Shown: positions 9,665-19,325 of the stretch, piece after piece | How positions within the stretch are numbered: position 1 is the stretch's first letter | Layout: each line of letters begins with the position of its first letter | NCBI GenBank assembly: GCA_000969725.1 | Contig: JXSR01S033781.1 | DNA length: 26,636 bases | Strand: one strand, 5' to 3' | DNA from: Ophiothrix spiculata | Lineage: Eukaryota > Echinodermata > Ophiuroidea > Amphilepidida > Ophiotrichidae | Translations under genes and position numbers: made by a program | The notes under the pieces: generated by a model | Told to the model about the DNA's origin: nothing | Databases searched by the model: none | Seen by the model: the letters and a program-made list of their open reading frames with translations, nothing else

Positions 9665-10060
9665 GCATATCTGTCTGACAATCAATTTTGTAACGATTGG
9701 ACCATATCACCTGACTTTTATGCACAAATAGTCGAAGAACTGTACATATATTATATTTTTTTATTTTATTGTTTTGTTGTAAAGCTATGATCCCCAAATC
9801 TAGGAGTTAATTATTTCTCAGATACCCTGTACGTTTATAATGTCAAGGTGTTGTTGTCACTTTTACATTTTATTCCTCTCTGCATAAAAGAACGGTAATT
9901 TTGAGCATAGATTTGATAGTACTTTAAAAAATTATAAATGATTAAGGAAATAACTCATTTTTAACGATTTCTTCTTTTTAATGAACAGTTTGGTTTATAT
10001 ATGTATTTTTCTGACAGCTGATAAAAAGTATCACCCACTTTTTTAAGAGATAATATGTGA

Positions 10061-10467
10061 CCGTCCATCCCAAACCGGCCGTAAATACCAACTCTTGTCA
10101 TTTTCACATTTTTAAATATTTGCAAAGACTATGCTTTAAGCATTAAAATGACACCTTAATGAACTTCACACGATTTCCAGAAATCAAGTTATGGTCCGTC
10201 AAAGGTTGTCAGGGAGTAAAGCGTATAACTGAGATAAACGCTTTCAAAGATCAGTAAGTCCTATATTTTCTGTTGATTGTCTTAAAAATATGCAGATTTA
10301 TTTCATATTTCCTATCACTTTCTTGATATTTCCTGGTATTTTTTACTAAGCACAAGAATTGTGAATCTGTTAAAAATCATTTTTGGCAAATCACGACCTT
10401 GACATGTAGTTTCACCTGTAGCGCAAAATGAAGTTTCTGGCATTTACGGCTCATACGGACTGGACAG
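10061..10467. mobile_element. Inverted-repeat element, TIR CCGTCCANNCC...GCCGTAAAT
   Basis: The left end (10061-10090: CCGTCCATCCC, then GGCCGTAAATACCA) is mirrored at 10439-10467 (GGCATTTACGGC, then GGACTGGACAG). The terminal match is about 28 bp with mismatches. The interior of about 350 bp is non-coding. Target duplication is not clear, so family and exact ends are uncertain. Confidence 0.5.
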
Positions 10468-10845
10468 CCAGATATATGCATTTATCTTAAATTTTCTCAT
10501 ACCTGTGTGTTAGAAGTAACGACATTTCCCATTAATATTGCGAGCGATATTAGGATATCTGTAAAGATTCATATAGTAAAATCTCGATTCTGACAGATAA
10601 TCGACCGACTAATGTTGTATGCCAAACATAAAACTTAAGGAGCTTTAAGGTCATTTGCCCTGAAGTCAAGTATTGGTTGGTGGAAGCGAAACATTTTTTC
10701 CGAAGCTTTTGGCAAGACAAACCTGTTTTAATACGATATGACCATTCGAAAAAGTGGAAAAAATCACTATGCAACAGTAACCATGAAGTTAATTGGCTTC
10801 AGAAATTAGTGACCTCTATTTTAATACCATAAGTAGGGGCCTAAA
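10468..10845. other. Non-coding stretch before the tandem triplication
   Basis: Nothing recognised. The minus-strand open frame at 10550-10774 has no domain or splice support and is treated as chance. Confidence 0.45.
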
Positions 10846-12111
10846 CAAAAATATATACACTTGTACCCCGACTTGTACATTACCTTATATTTAAGACAGT
10901 GCCGATGTAATGAGACTGACTGTCTCCTATAACCAAGAGTCAAGGTCTAACAATTGAACTACACAGAATAAGTCGCAATCAATGATTTATTGATCGCACG
11001 TGTACAAGTACAATTGAACAGTAGCTAGGACACTCAGTCACAAGGACCCTGTATTTCATTACACCTGATTTGCAGGGCCTTCAACAGGCTAAAAGTCAGG
11101 GTCCTTGTATCTTACCAAACTTGAAACCTGCGGCAAACTCAAGTCTCACTGTCATTGTTTAAGCCGGTGCACTTTCGAAGGGGTAATTCAAGGGCGATGT
11201 CAAATAGAAAGGGCCGTGGAAGGGCACTAGCCGTACGTGGTGTAGCTAGGGTTCTCGCTATGGTCACTTTTTGTGGTTTACGTTTTGCAGTTTTGAATTG
11301 AAACAAAAAAATGTTAACTATATTGAAATGACCACCTGCTGCCTTTAATTACCTTTATCCAACATCGGACAACAGTGCCAGGCTAGTGTCAAGGTGGTGT
11401 TAATCAAACGTGTTTTAGATTCACGAAGTAACTAACCTTAGGGCACGAGTCAAGCCTTTCATCATAAGTACTTGAGTGTTGTTGTCCAGCAACATTACAC
11501 TTCATTCACACTCTATGTCATTCTCAAGTGCTCTTACAAGGCAACCTTAGAGTTTCAAGGCGTTTTCTAGCTCATGAGCTTATCATTACAGACGCTTCTT
11601 GTGCCAAGCACTGACTTTATAATCATCAATTATAAATTACCTGTCGACGTTTTTTGTTTGTTTATTTTTATTGTTTGATGCCTTATCGATGAGTGTCGTT
11701 AAAGAAAACAGTGTCCTTGAGCGTTTTTGTGGAAACGTTTCAAAAGCCCGGGTCAAAAGCTATTGATGTTAAAAAATAAAGCACCTAAATAGGGAAGCAC
11801 TTTTTCCTTTCTTGAAATCTGACAAAATGAAACACACAAATTGATATTTTTTTCAACAACACTATCGATAGTAAATGACTTTACTTACTCCAAATGAGTA
11901 TGTAGGGAAATTATATAGTTTCCTGTGAAAATATTTAAGAACAAAAAAGAATTAAGGAACAAAATAAATGCACATTGTAAAATACTATTTCTATGTTAGC
12001 TTGCCAAGTAAAAGCCGAAGCAAGTGAATTAAGCAATACTTAAATGTATTGTTCCCCTATTTGTGAAATCAATGTGGAATTAAAGTAAAAGAAAAAAAAC
12101 CATTAAGTAAC
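10846..12111 (+). repeat. Tandem unit A of a 1.2-kb triplication
   Basis: The unit starts at CAAAAATATATACAC and repeats at 12112 and 13585. Blocks shared with unit B are nearly identical over long stretches: TGAACTACAC(A/G)GAATAAGTCG, the run from GTGTTAATCAAACGTG through TTCACGAAGTAACTAACC to GTTGTTGTCCAGCAACAT (about 11397-11492 in A), and AATAGGGAAGCACTTTTT. Unit A is 1266 bp. It lacks part of the exon-like segment seen in B. The rest has no shared open frame, so most of the unit is non-coding. Confidence 0.85.
11689..11766 (+). pseudogene. CUB-like exon remnant, unit A
   Basis: The frame reads SVVKENSVLERFCGNVSKAR and ends at TGA (11764-11766). Its core, NSVLERFCGN, aligns with the remnants in units B and C. 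An ending with an aromatic residue followed by CG is typical of the last strand of CUB domains (extracellular, often in secreted or receptor proteins). Relative to unit B, this copy lost the splice-acceptor-like sequence and the first codons, so it is broken. With only about 20 comparable residues, the CUB assignment is tentative. Confidence 0.3.
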
Positions 12112-12916
12112 CAAAAATATGTACACTTTTACAGTGCCGTTGCAAAGAGACTGTTTTAGACAGTGCCGTTGCAAAGAGACTGAGTGTCTCCCAGAACCAG
12201 GAGTCCGGGTCTAATTTGAACTACACGGAATAAGTCGATTGATCGCATATGTACAAGTATGTTCTACACAATTAAATAGCAGCTAGGACAAGTCACACGG
12301 ATCAAGTGTTTCATTACACAGGATTTACATGTGCCAAGGCCAGGGCCTTGATTTTGAAATTTGAAACCTGCAACACACTAGAGTGTCACTGCCATTGGTT
12401 AAGCCTGTGCCCTCTCCAAGGAAGGAGTCAAGGGCCGATGTAAAACAAAAATTCCGCGGAAGGGCCCTACCCCGGTGTAGCTAGGGTTTTCGCATGGTCA
12501 CTTAATGTGCTTTTAGGTTTTTTCACACAAAAAATGTTAAATATATTCAAATGACCATCTGTTGCCTTCAATTACCTTTAAGTGTCAAGGTGGTGTTAAT
12601 TAAACGTGTTTTAGATTCACGAAGTAACTAACCTTAGGGCACGAGTCAAGCCTTTCATCATAAGTACTTGAGTGTTGTTGTCCAGCAACATCACTCTTAA
12701 TTCACACTCTATGTCATTCACAAGTGCTCTTACAATGCAACACTAGAGTTTCAAGGCGTTATCTAGTATCATTACAGAAGCTTCTTGTGCCAAGCACTGA
12801 CTTATAATCATCGATTATAAATTACCTGTCGTCGGTTTTTTTGTTTGTTTGTCTGTTTGTTTTTGTTGTTTGATGCCTTATCAATGTCCTTTACGTGTAT
12901 GTTTTCTCTCTAATAG

Positions 12917-13012
12917 AAGAACTGGCAAATGTATTATAGTGTCTTTGAAGAAGACAGTGTCCTAGAGCGTTTTTGTGGAAAAGTTTCAAATGCTAATGAT
13001 GTTCAACAATAA
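12917..13012 (+). pseudogene. CUB-like exon remnant, unit B (best preserved)
   Basis: A pyrimidine-rich acceptor-like TTTTCTCTCTAATAG ends at 12916. The frame then reads KNWQMYYSVFEEDSVLERF, followed by CGK, and continues to TAA at 13010-13012. The layout (aromatic, VFE, D, VLERFCG) resembles the C-terminal strands of a CUB domain, where a cysteine precedes the final glycine. No clear donor follows, and the remaining two thirds of a CUB domain is not visible in the unit. It could be the terminal exon of a decayed gene or a chance resemblance. Conservation of the FCG core across units is the main support. Confidence 0.35.
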
Positions 13013-13285
13013 AGCACCTGAATAGGGAAGCACTTTTTTCCTTTCTTGAAATCTGACAAAATGAAACAAACAAATTGATATTTTTCAAACATTATCGATA
13101 GTAAATGACTTTACTTACTCAAGATGAGTAGGAGAACTATATAATTTCCTGTGGATATATTTAAGAACAAAAATAGAATATAGGAACAAAATAAATGTAC
13201 ATTCTATAATACTATTTTTATGTTAGCTTGACAAGTAAATGCCGAAGCAAGTGCAGCTATAATTAAATGTATTTTTCCCATATTT

Positions 13286-13532
13286 GTGATGGCTCACCCC
13301 GAAAGGGGGGACTTTGCAGATGATATCAATTTTAATTATCATTTCATCTGTTACAGCATTTTAAGCTTTAAAATGACACCTTACTTGTTGAAATTGATCA
13401 AGGCAATCAAATTTTACAACAGAAAATCCGTTGGAAATTCTAATTATTTTCTTTATTTTTTGCTGCCTATTTTCATCAGTTTCTTGAAAAGTATTTTGTC
13501 GCAAAGTCCCCCTTTTCGGGGTGAGCCATCAC
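13286..13532. mobile_element. MITE inside tandem unit B, TIR GTGATGGCTCACCCC
   Basis: GTGATGGCTCACCCCGAAA at 13286 pairs with TTTCGGGGTGAGCCATCAC ending at 13532; the inverted match continues through the C-rich and AAAGTC blocks to about 30 bp. Unit A preserves the empty site, CCCTATTTGTGAAATCAATG, near 12056-12076. Comparison indicates duplication of ATTT (13282-13285 and 13533-13536). An 8-bp duplication, ATTTGTGA/ATTTGTAA, hAT-like, is possible because the TIR itself begins GTGA. The 84-codon open frame across it is an artefact. Confidence 0.85.
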
Positions 13533-13584
13533 ATTTGTAAAATCAATGTGGAATATAAGTAAAAAGAAAAAACATTAAGTAACC

Positions 13585-14372
13585 CAAAATATATACACTT
13601 TTACATCACCGTGTATTTTAGACAGTGTCGGTGCAATGAGACTGAGTGTCTCCCATAACCAGGAGTCCGGGTCTAATTGAACTACACGGAATAAGTCGAT
13701 TGATCGCATATGTACAAGTATGTTCTACACAGTTAAATAGCAGCTAGGACAAGTCACACGGACCAAGTGTTTCATTACACAGGATTCACCCTTGCCAGTT
13801 TGCCAGGGCCATGAACACGCTAAAAATCAGTACCCCCTGAATATTCTAAATTTGTAACCTTTAACACACTAGCGTCTCACTGCCATTGGTTAAGCCTGTG
13901 CCCTCTCCAAGAGAGAATTCAAAAAACAGTGTCAGGCTAGTGTCAATGTGGTGTTAATCAAACGTGTTTTAGATTTACGAAGTAACTAACCTTAGAGCTC
14001 GAGTCAAGCCTTGAGTGTTGTTGTCCAGCAACATCACACTTAATTCACACTCTATGTCATTCACAAGTGCTCATACAATGCAACCTTAGAGTTTTAAGGT
14101 GTTATCTAGATTATCATCACAGAAGCTTCTTGTGCCAAGCACTGACTTGCTCGATTCTTGCTCGTCAACGTGTTTTTTTTATTCTTGGAAACTTAAGAAT
14201 ACTTCTTTTTATTTGTTTGAAAAATCGTTACTTCAGACTACACAAATGCCTTTATCAATGTCCTTTACATGTATCTTTTTTTCTGATAGGAGTGGCAAAT
14301 GTATTGGTTTCTTTGAGGGAGACAGGGTCCTTGACCGTGTTTGTGGAAAACAATTTGAAAGGCTATTGATGT
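13585..14372 (+). repeat. Tandem unit C of a 1.2-kb triplication (truncated)
   Basis: The unit begins CAAAATATATACAC and matches units A and B through TGAACTACACGGAATAAGTCG and GTTGTTGTCCAGCAACATCA. An internal deletion near 13925 joins the CTCTCCAAG block directly to the CAGGCTAGTGTCAA block. An AT-rich replacement occurs near 14150-14245. The match to A and B ends at GCTATTGATGTT (14361-14372). This is the oldest-looking or most damaged copy. Confidence 0.8.
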
Positions 14373-14416
14373 TGCGACGAGAAGCTCATGGAGTTGGGGT
14401 TTCTTGTACTGGCTGA
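14290..14416 (+). pseudogene. CUB-like exon remnant, unit C (frameshifted)
   Basis: An acceptor-like TTTTTTCTGATAG ends at 14289. The first codons, EWQMYW, match unit B's NWQMYY. A 2-bp deletion then shifts the frame, which meets TGA at 14314. The shifted frame from 14312 reads FEGDRVLDRVCGKQFER, again matching unit B, and runs to TGA at 14414-14416. The open frames of 100 and 105 codons here are built from this remnant plus unrelated upstream sequence. Confidence 0.35.
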
Positions 14417-14660
14417 TTAAACATAGCAACTATATACTATTATAATTATCTTACAACGTCTAAAAGTCAACTACAAGGTCAAACGTGACACTATGATTGG
14501 GATATAGACATGGGAATGGTTTTTAGTGATGTGAAAGTATATTCAGAGATTTGTATGCATTTATATTTTGTATAAAGTATAATTTACAGAAGGGAACTAT
14601 CGGAGAAGGGGTTTTCTTGTACTGGCGTATTCAAATGTATCTCGAGTTTTGTAATCTCGA
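14391..14660 (+). repeat. Short local duplications downstream of unit C
   Basis: A GGGTTTCTTGTACTGGC-type segment (about 14396-14413) recurs at 14610-14626. ATCTCGAGTTTTGTA is repeated in tandem at 14639-14653 and 14654-14668, except for one base at the junction. These look like replication-slippage scars; no gene is indicated. Confidence 0.5.
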
Positions 14661-14669
14661 GTTTTGTAA

Positions 14670-15240
14670 ATGCAATAAAGATGTTTATCAATTTTCCAAG
14701 GTTTACACCATAATAAATGAAATATGACAGGTATGGTTGCCTTATATAAATCAGCTGATTCTAAAACCTTTTTCGATGATGAAGTTCTTTATTGGTATGA
14801 CTTTTTTTTCGCGTTTGTTTCTTTTGATTAATCTGTTTCGCCTTAATAAATGTTGATACTTATAAAAAAAAACTTTTTGTCTGTGAAAGTGTTTCATCAT
14901 TATTAATATCTTTGATGTTTTTATAAACCCGCTTTTCATTATCATGCTGGATGGTCTATGCTCAATCACTTCAGGATCGGATATTAATTTTTTTTTTAAA
15001 TCCATGCAATTTTCTTCAAATTATTCAAGGCTTAAATGTATTGTCAAAGCCTAGGTTCTTTCCGCCATTTTCCAACTACATATTTCAGCTTGAATTGATA
15101 GGACATGTTTATAGTACTATCACCTACAAGTAGTTTTCCCTAAATATGTGGATCTTTTTCCGCACCTGTGATTGTCAGACAAATGATTTTTATTTGTTTC
15201 TCTTTTAACATTATAGGGGCCTATAATCAGTTGCACATTT
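14670..15240. other. Non-coding stretch
   Basis: AT-rich, with frames on both strands that overlap each other and carry no domain. Nothing else recognised. Confidence 0.45.
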
Positions 15241-15248
15241 TTAAAAGT

Positions 15249-15297
15249 AACCAAGATTCGTATTGCAATTCAATAACCAAGATTCGTATTGCAATTC
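15249..15297 (+). repeat. Tandem duplication, 26-bp period
   Basis: AACCAAGATTCGTATTGCAA followed by TTC occurs at 15249-15271 and again, identically, at 15275-15297. A recent slippage event is the simplest explanation. Confidence 0.85.
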
Positions 15298-15349
15298 TAT
15301 ATTGATAGAGGAGACTAGAATTGTTTATAAACGTCCGATTAATAATGAA

Positions 15350-15590
15350 AAGCGCCCTCGCCCTCAATTGTGACCAAAAAATGACCTGGACCTTGATCAA
15401 ACCACATACGCATCATCGCTGTCCGGATCTGCTCCCCGATATTCGTACGGGTTTCCACGAGTTAATTAGCAATTAGTTCCTTGTCCAAGGATATTTCAAG
15501 CACATTCAACGGGGTTCGAACTCGGGACCTTCCACACCGCAAGCAAGCGCCTTACCGATTGAGCTAACTTGACTGAAGTTACCGGTTCAA
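15350..15590 (-). mobile_element. tRNA-derived SINE-like element
   Basis: On the minus strand an RNA polymerase III box A, TAGCTCAATCGG (15566 to 15555), is followed by box B, GAGTTCGAACCCC (15523 to 15511). The spacing fits a tRNA-derived head, but the acceptor stem does not pair, so it is not a functional tRNA. Downstream is CCTTGGACAAGG (15490 to 15479) and an AACTAATTGCTAATTAA block, similar in style to central domains of animal SINEs. There is no clear A-rich tail, so the 3' end near 15350 is uncertain. Confidence 0.65.
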
Positions 15591-15903
15591 GCCCTGGTCG
15601 GTTCATGTATTATACCTTTAACAGATTACCTTAATTTTTTTCGAAAGTGGGATGGAATAAATTATAATTTATAGTTTACACTTCCTTTGTTAACAACATC
15701 AATTTTATGTTAATACGCTTGACTATTTAATCTAGTGTAAAAAGTTGTTGTTTCAATCAATCGTTTTAATATACAGTTACTGCTGCTAGCAGCTTTAAAA
15801 GTCTACATTGTCTATTGCAATTCATTTGGTATAGTAACCTGTCTATAAGCTATGTGGTCACAATCGGATGAACCAACTGCGTAAATGAATGAGATTACGA
15901 AAC

Positions 15904-15940
15904 AATAAATAAGTAAATAAATAAATAAAAAAATAAATAA
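15904..15940 (+). repeat. (AAAT)n microsatellite abutting the gap
   Basis: Imperfect AAATAAAT repeats run directly into the assembly gap, suggesting that the repeat caused the break. Confidence 0.9.
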
Positions 15941-16229
15941 NNNNNNNNNNNNNNNNNNNNNNNNNNNNNNNNNNNNNNNNNNNNNNNNNNNNNNNNNNNN
16001 NNNNNNNNNNNNNNNNNNNNNNNNNNNNNNNNNNNNNNNNNNNNNNNNNNNNNNNNNNNNNNNNNNNNNNNNNNNNNNNNNNNNNNNNNNNNNNNNNNNN
16101 NNNNNNNNNNNNNNNNNNNNNNNNNNNNNNNNNNNNNNNNNNNNNNNNNNNNNNNNNNNNNNNNNNNNNNNNNNNNNNNNNNNNNNNNNNNNNNNNNNNN
16201 NNNNNNNNNNNNNNNNNNNNNNNNNNNNN
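15941..16229. other. Assembly gap (289 N)
   Basis: An unbroken run of 289 unknown bases. Frames drawn across it are meaningless. Confidence 0.99.
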
Positions 16230-16325
16230 CTCGCTGATTTGTAATTCCACGCAGCCTCAGCGCACTTTACAGGTGTTTGTTGACCATTATGGCCCAAGCG
16301 GCAACCTCTAGGCTCTAGGGCGATG
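16230..16325 (-). repeat. GC-richer repeat fragment beside the gap
   Basis: On the minus strand it reads AGAGGTTGCCGCTTGGGCC, then CACCTGTAAAGTGCGCTGAG and GCTGCGTGGAATTACAAATC. Its composition differs from the neighbours. AAGTGCGCTGAGGC is reminiscent of 3' regions of some animal SINEs, but I cannot confirm the family. It may continue into the gap. Confidence 0.35.
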
Positions 16326-16329
16326 AACA

Positions 16330-16835
16330 TTACCGATTTTATGTATGCAAAGGTGTCAACTCTAGTGTCAATTTATAAAAAGATATATGATAAGGAGACG
16401 CCATCCCTCGTGTAAGTATCGCATTGGAGAACTAGATTAGAAATGGTAGAGCACACATCACTTTAATCATTGCTTGACTAGTTTTTTATATAAATGTCCC
16501 AACCACAAATCGACTTCCCAAATAAATCAATCGTTAAAAGTCATGACACAATCATCCGTCTTTAAAAACTGTCACCATGGTCACATCATGCATCTCCCTT
16601 CGTGTTATCAATCCTGCCTCGAACTTAGACCTAAACCCGGAATGGGTAACATATGCCTTAATTGTAACAGTTATTCATATGTAAGTAGGCAAAGGCATGC
16701 ACTGAACTTGACATTTATCCATCATGTTAGAGGAAAGGACCTGTAGCCTTGCTAACATGCTACAAATGTAAATATACCACGTGGCTTTTGATTGATTCTT
16801 ACAAAACATAAAATATAATTTATTACTATATTGAT
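16330..16835. other. Non-coding stretch
   Basis: The 90-codon frame at 16474-16746 has no recognisable domain, signal peptide or splice context. Nothing else supported. Confidence 0.4.
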
Positions 16836-16837
16836 GA

Positions 16838-16985
16838 ATTAAAGATAGAGCGTGCCTTTTACCTTGTCAAAATAAGAGCCCGATCCTAAGTCAGAATATC
16901 ATAAACATGATAGCAGGTGATATCGACCTGGAGAAAATAGGGAAACGTGCCAACTTGACTCATATATGTCCAACCCTAAGTATAC
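16838..16985 (+). repeat. Dispersed repeat R3, copy 1
   Basis: This matches 18563-18715 in the same orientation. Shared blocks are GCCCGATCCTAA, GGTGATATCGACCTGG, AGGGAAAC/AAGGAAAC and GCCAACTTGACTCATATATG. The copies are 1.7 kb apart with moderate divergence and indels. No shared frame is open, so the repeat is non-coding. Confidence 0.75.
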
Positions 16986-16989
16986 GATG

Positions 16990-18205
16990 AGATGAGAGGA
17001 GTGCAATAAGTGTATATTAAGTGTTCTATATACAGCTAGGCTGGTTTATGAATTAACACTTAAACATGTAAGTCTACATATTACTCTGAGTCTGAAACTG
17101 AATAGGTAATCGGTAAAGACCACCAGATTGCCGATTATGTCAAAGAATTATTGCTTTTAAGTAAGTGAAACTGTACGTTAAAGAGACCACCTATATTCCA
17201 CTTAGAATTCAAAACTTATGGAACTGCTCTAAATAAAGCTTAAAAGTGTATCCATAAAAGATATGGCTCAAATTGACAGAGAATTAATTTGCAATATATC
17301 ATTTTGCGATGGTGGTGGTGACTATCCTATGTTTTCTAAATCATAAATCTGTACCTCAGATGGAAACAAAGCTCCTGGAGATAATCTAATTCATATTAAA
17401 AGTGAAACAATTTCATCCAAAATAATTTGATAACCCATCACAGGTGTAAAATCAAGATCAAAATAATCAGGAAGATGTTTAGCAATACTTGCAATACTTA
17501 CTAAATGTCACTTTTCAAAGTTTGTATTTGAAAAAATGAAATGAAAATCTTTTTCCGTGTATAACTTGCACTGTTTTGATTCTTATCAAAATAATATTTC
17601 AAAGATACCTAAGTGACTTCAGGCTACGGTCCCTAACAACGTCTCGCTCGGCTAATTGTCATGTTTACTGCAAGTTTTTACCTACTTACACCTGTTAGAA
17701 TATCACAATTATTGGCGTACATATTGAATAGAGTCTTTTGTTTATACATGGAACTTTACTAGTGATTTCACGTCCATTATCAAGGTCAAAATGATGCTAA
17801 AGACTACTTCGAAAAAGTTGACCCTTTTTCGCCGAAACCTCATAATTTCATGATGTTCGAACAATTCGACTGGTTTCAAATTTTGACAGATTGTAGGCTT
17901 GATACTTCTTATTGAATTACAAACAATATTTTATAAATATGCTGAGTTGATTTTGAATGATAATGTAACAATTAACCCGTGTTGTTTTGCCCGAAAATCC
18001 GGACGTGAATTACGACTCTGAGTTCGCCCTGTTTAAGCTGTGAATTGCCTGTTTTAAGTATCTACATTATCTACATTTTGTCTGATATACGCATTCGCAT
18101 AATTTACTTACAAATTGAGCATTTCAATGAGGCAAAAATTGCAATTTTTATGAAACAAAAGAAAAATTCGGCATTCTTATGTTTATGTTTTAGATTTTAG
18201 TTCAC
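16990..18205. other. Non-coding stretch
   Basis: No gene, inverted-repeat element or RNA gene was supported. A GGTGGTGGTGA trinucleotide-like run lies near 17311. An AATTACGACTCTGAGTTCGC-rich patch near 18008 has higher GC than its surroundings but no clean exon boundaries. Confidence 0.45.
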
Positions 18206-18215
18206 GATCTCAACG

Positions 18216-18317
18216 CTGCCTAGATAGCTCAGCGGTAGTAATGCATGACTAACCCCTGCCATAATCCATGGTTCGAGTCCCCGCAAAGCAGTGGAAACTA
18301 TTCATCTTTTCATGATT
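18216..18317 (+). mobile_element. tRNA-derived sequence (SINE head or tRNA pseudogene)
   Basis: Box A is TAGCTCAGCGGTAG (18225-18238) and box B is GGTTCGAGTCC (18270-18280), spaced as in a tRNA gene. The candidate acceptor arms (GCCTAGA and the bases after the T arm) do not pair, and the T stem is weak, so a working tRNA is unlikely. The sequence right after it, GCAGTGGAAACTATT to ATGATT (18288-18317), recurs at 2112-2141, which suggests a SINE with a shared body. Confidence 0.6.
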
Positions 18318-18562
18318 AAAAAATGGTTAGGATTCACATTTTCCTGAGCAGATGGATTCCCTTTACCCTTAATACATCTTCCGCATAAATGATTTCTTTC
18401 ATTTAAAAAAAAATGATCATTCATAGGGATCGTTACACGACAAGGTTGCTTGTCTTTTTCAAAGGTCAACAATTTTAAAAGTTTCACCTTTAAATGTAAA
18501 CGTATATATGCTTTCAAATTGATTTTTACAAGACCTTGCCTAGGGCGTATGTCTAAATGACT

Positions 18563-18715
18563 GTATTAAAAGATTAGGCGTGTTTTTCTCTTGTCATTAA
18601 GTGCCCGATCCTAAATCAGTAGGCTCTACGTAACTTCATGATAAATGGTGATATCGACCTGGTTGAATAAGGAAACCTGCCAACTTGACTCATATATGTC
18701 TAACACTAAGTTTAA
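18563..18715 (+). repeat. Dispersed repeat R3, copy 2
   Basis: Same-strand partner of 16838-16985 (shared blocks given there). It differs by an insertion of about 10 bp between the CCTAA and GGTGATATCG blocks. Confidence 0.75.
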
Positions 18716-18884
18716 AATCAATTAATAGCAAGGAGAGTATTGGGTGACACCTGATGCATATAATGTAAATGCAAAGATTTTTTTTTTTCTAAAATAAGCT
18801 TAATATAGCCTCATCATTTTCATTCTCCATAGTACCGTTCGGAAATGGTGTAATGTCCCTGCCAAATGGTTAACTTAACTTAAC

Positions 18885-19165
18885 CAAATTTACCCTGCTT
18901 TTTCAAGGAGATACAAAGTAGCAAGAACAAAAAAACACAATAAAGGTGAACATTGCAAACAAAGAAAAACAGAAAAACAAAGCCAGTGTGGATAGAGATG
19001 AGTTTTGACTTTTGGTTTGAATATGTCCAAGTCTTTGGCAGCACGGATGGAATTAGGAAAACTGTTCAATTTATGAGGAGATGCAACAGAATAGGTTCTA
19101 TCACCAGCATTCTTTTTTGAATAGTGTCCACTTTGTAGAGGAGATAGAGTGCTGCAAATTAATAT
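18885..19165. repeat. Probable decayed dispersed repeat
   Basis: A segment of higher complexity containing GATGAGTTTTGAC, GTCCAAGTCTTTGGCAGCAC and GGAATTAGGAAAACTGTTC. This wording is reminiscent of a widespread animal repeat fragment, but I could not tie it to a named family from sequence alone. It has no open frame and no second copy in this window. Confidence 0.3.
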
Positions 19166-19297
19166 AACCTTATTTGCAAATTGCCCTGCTTTTGTCCTTC
19201 ACTCATTATTCAGAGTTCAAAATCCTGATTCCTTCTTTACGATTTTTATTGTTCACCGACTTTTCACCATGCATTAACAGCGCCAGCAGCTGAACTG

Positions 19298-19325
19298 TCA
19301 ATCAATCAATCAATCAATCAATCAA
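19298..19325 (+). repeat. (TCAA)n microsatellite
   Basis: Seven consecutive TCAA units. Confidence 0.95.

Larger units (their letters stand above)
8607..9829. mobile_element. Mariner-like non-autonomous element, 1.2 kb, nested
   Basis: CAGGGTGTCCCAGAAAGAAT begins at 8607. Its partner, read on the minus strand from 9829, is CAGGGTATCTGAGAAATAAT; the TIRs match at about 20 of 24 positions. TA flanks both ends (8605-8606, 9830-9831), the Tc1/mariner target. The R1 copy at 22355-22362 preserves the uninterrupted site (CTCGTCAAATACG), supporting insertion at a single TA. No transposase frame was found. Much of its length is later insertions (8954-9513 and 9519-9664). Confidence 0.75.
12112..13584 (+). 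repeat. Tandem unit B of a 1.2-kb triplication (with MITE insert)
   Basis: Unit B is 1473 bp, about 1.22 kb once the 247-bp MITE at 13286-13532 is removed. It aligns with unit A across its length. A local 29-bp duplication (ACAGTGCCGTTGCAAAGAGA at 12131 and 12160) is private to this unit. It carries the best preserved exon-like segment (12917-13012). Unit-specific indels show that the three copies have evolved separately since duplication. Confidence 0.85.

Noticed and set aside
13286..13540. 84-codon open frame
   Set aside because: It coincides with a MITE, including both terminal inverted repeats.
15511..15572. Functional tRNA gene on the minus strand
   Set aside because: Boxes A and B are present, but the acceptor arms do not pair and a SINE-like body follows.
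15812..16330. Long minus-strand frames of 172 and 130 codons
   Set aside because: Most of each is the run of N; the ends are microsatellite and repeat fragment.
18216..18290. Functional tRNA gene on the plus strand
   Set aside because: Boxes A and B are good but acceptor and T stems do not pair adequately.
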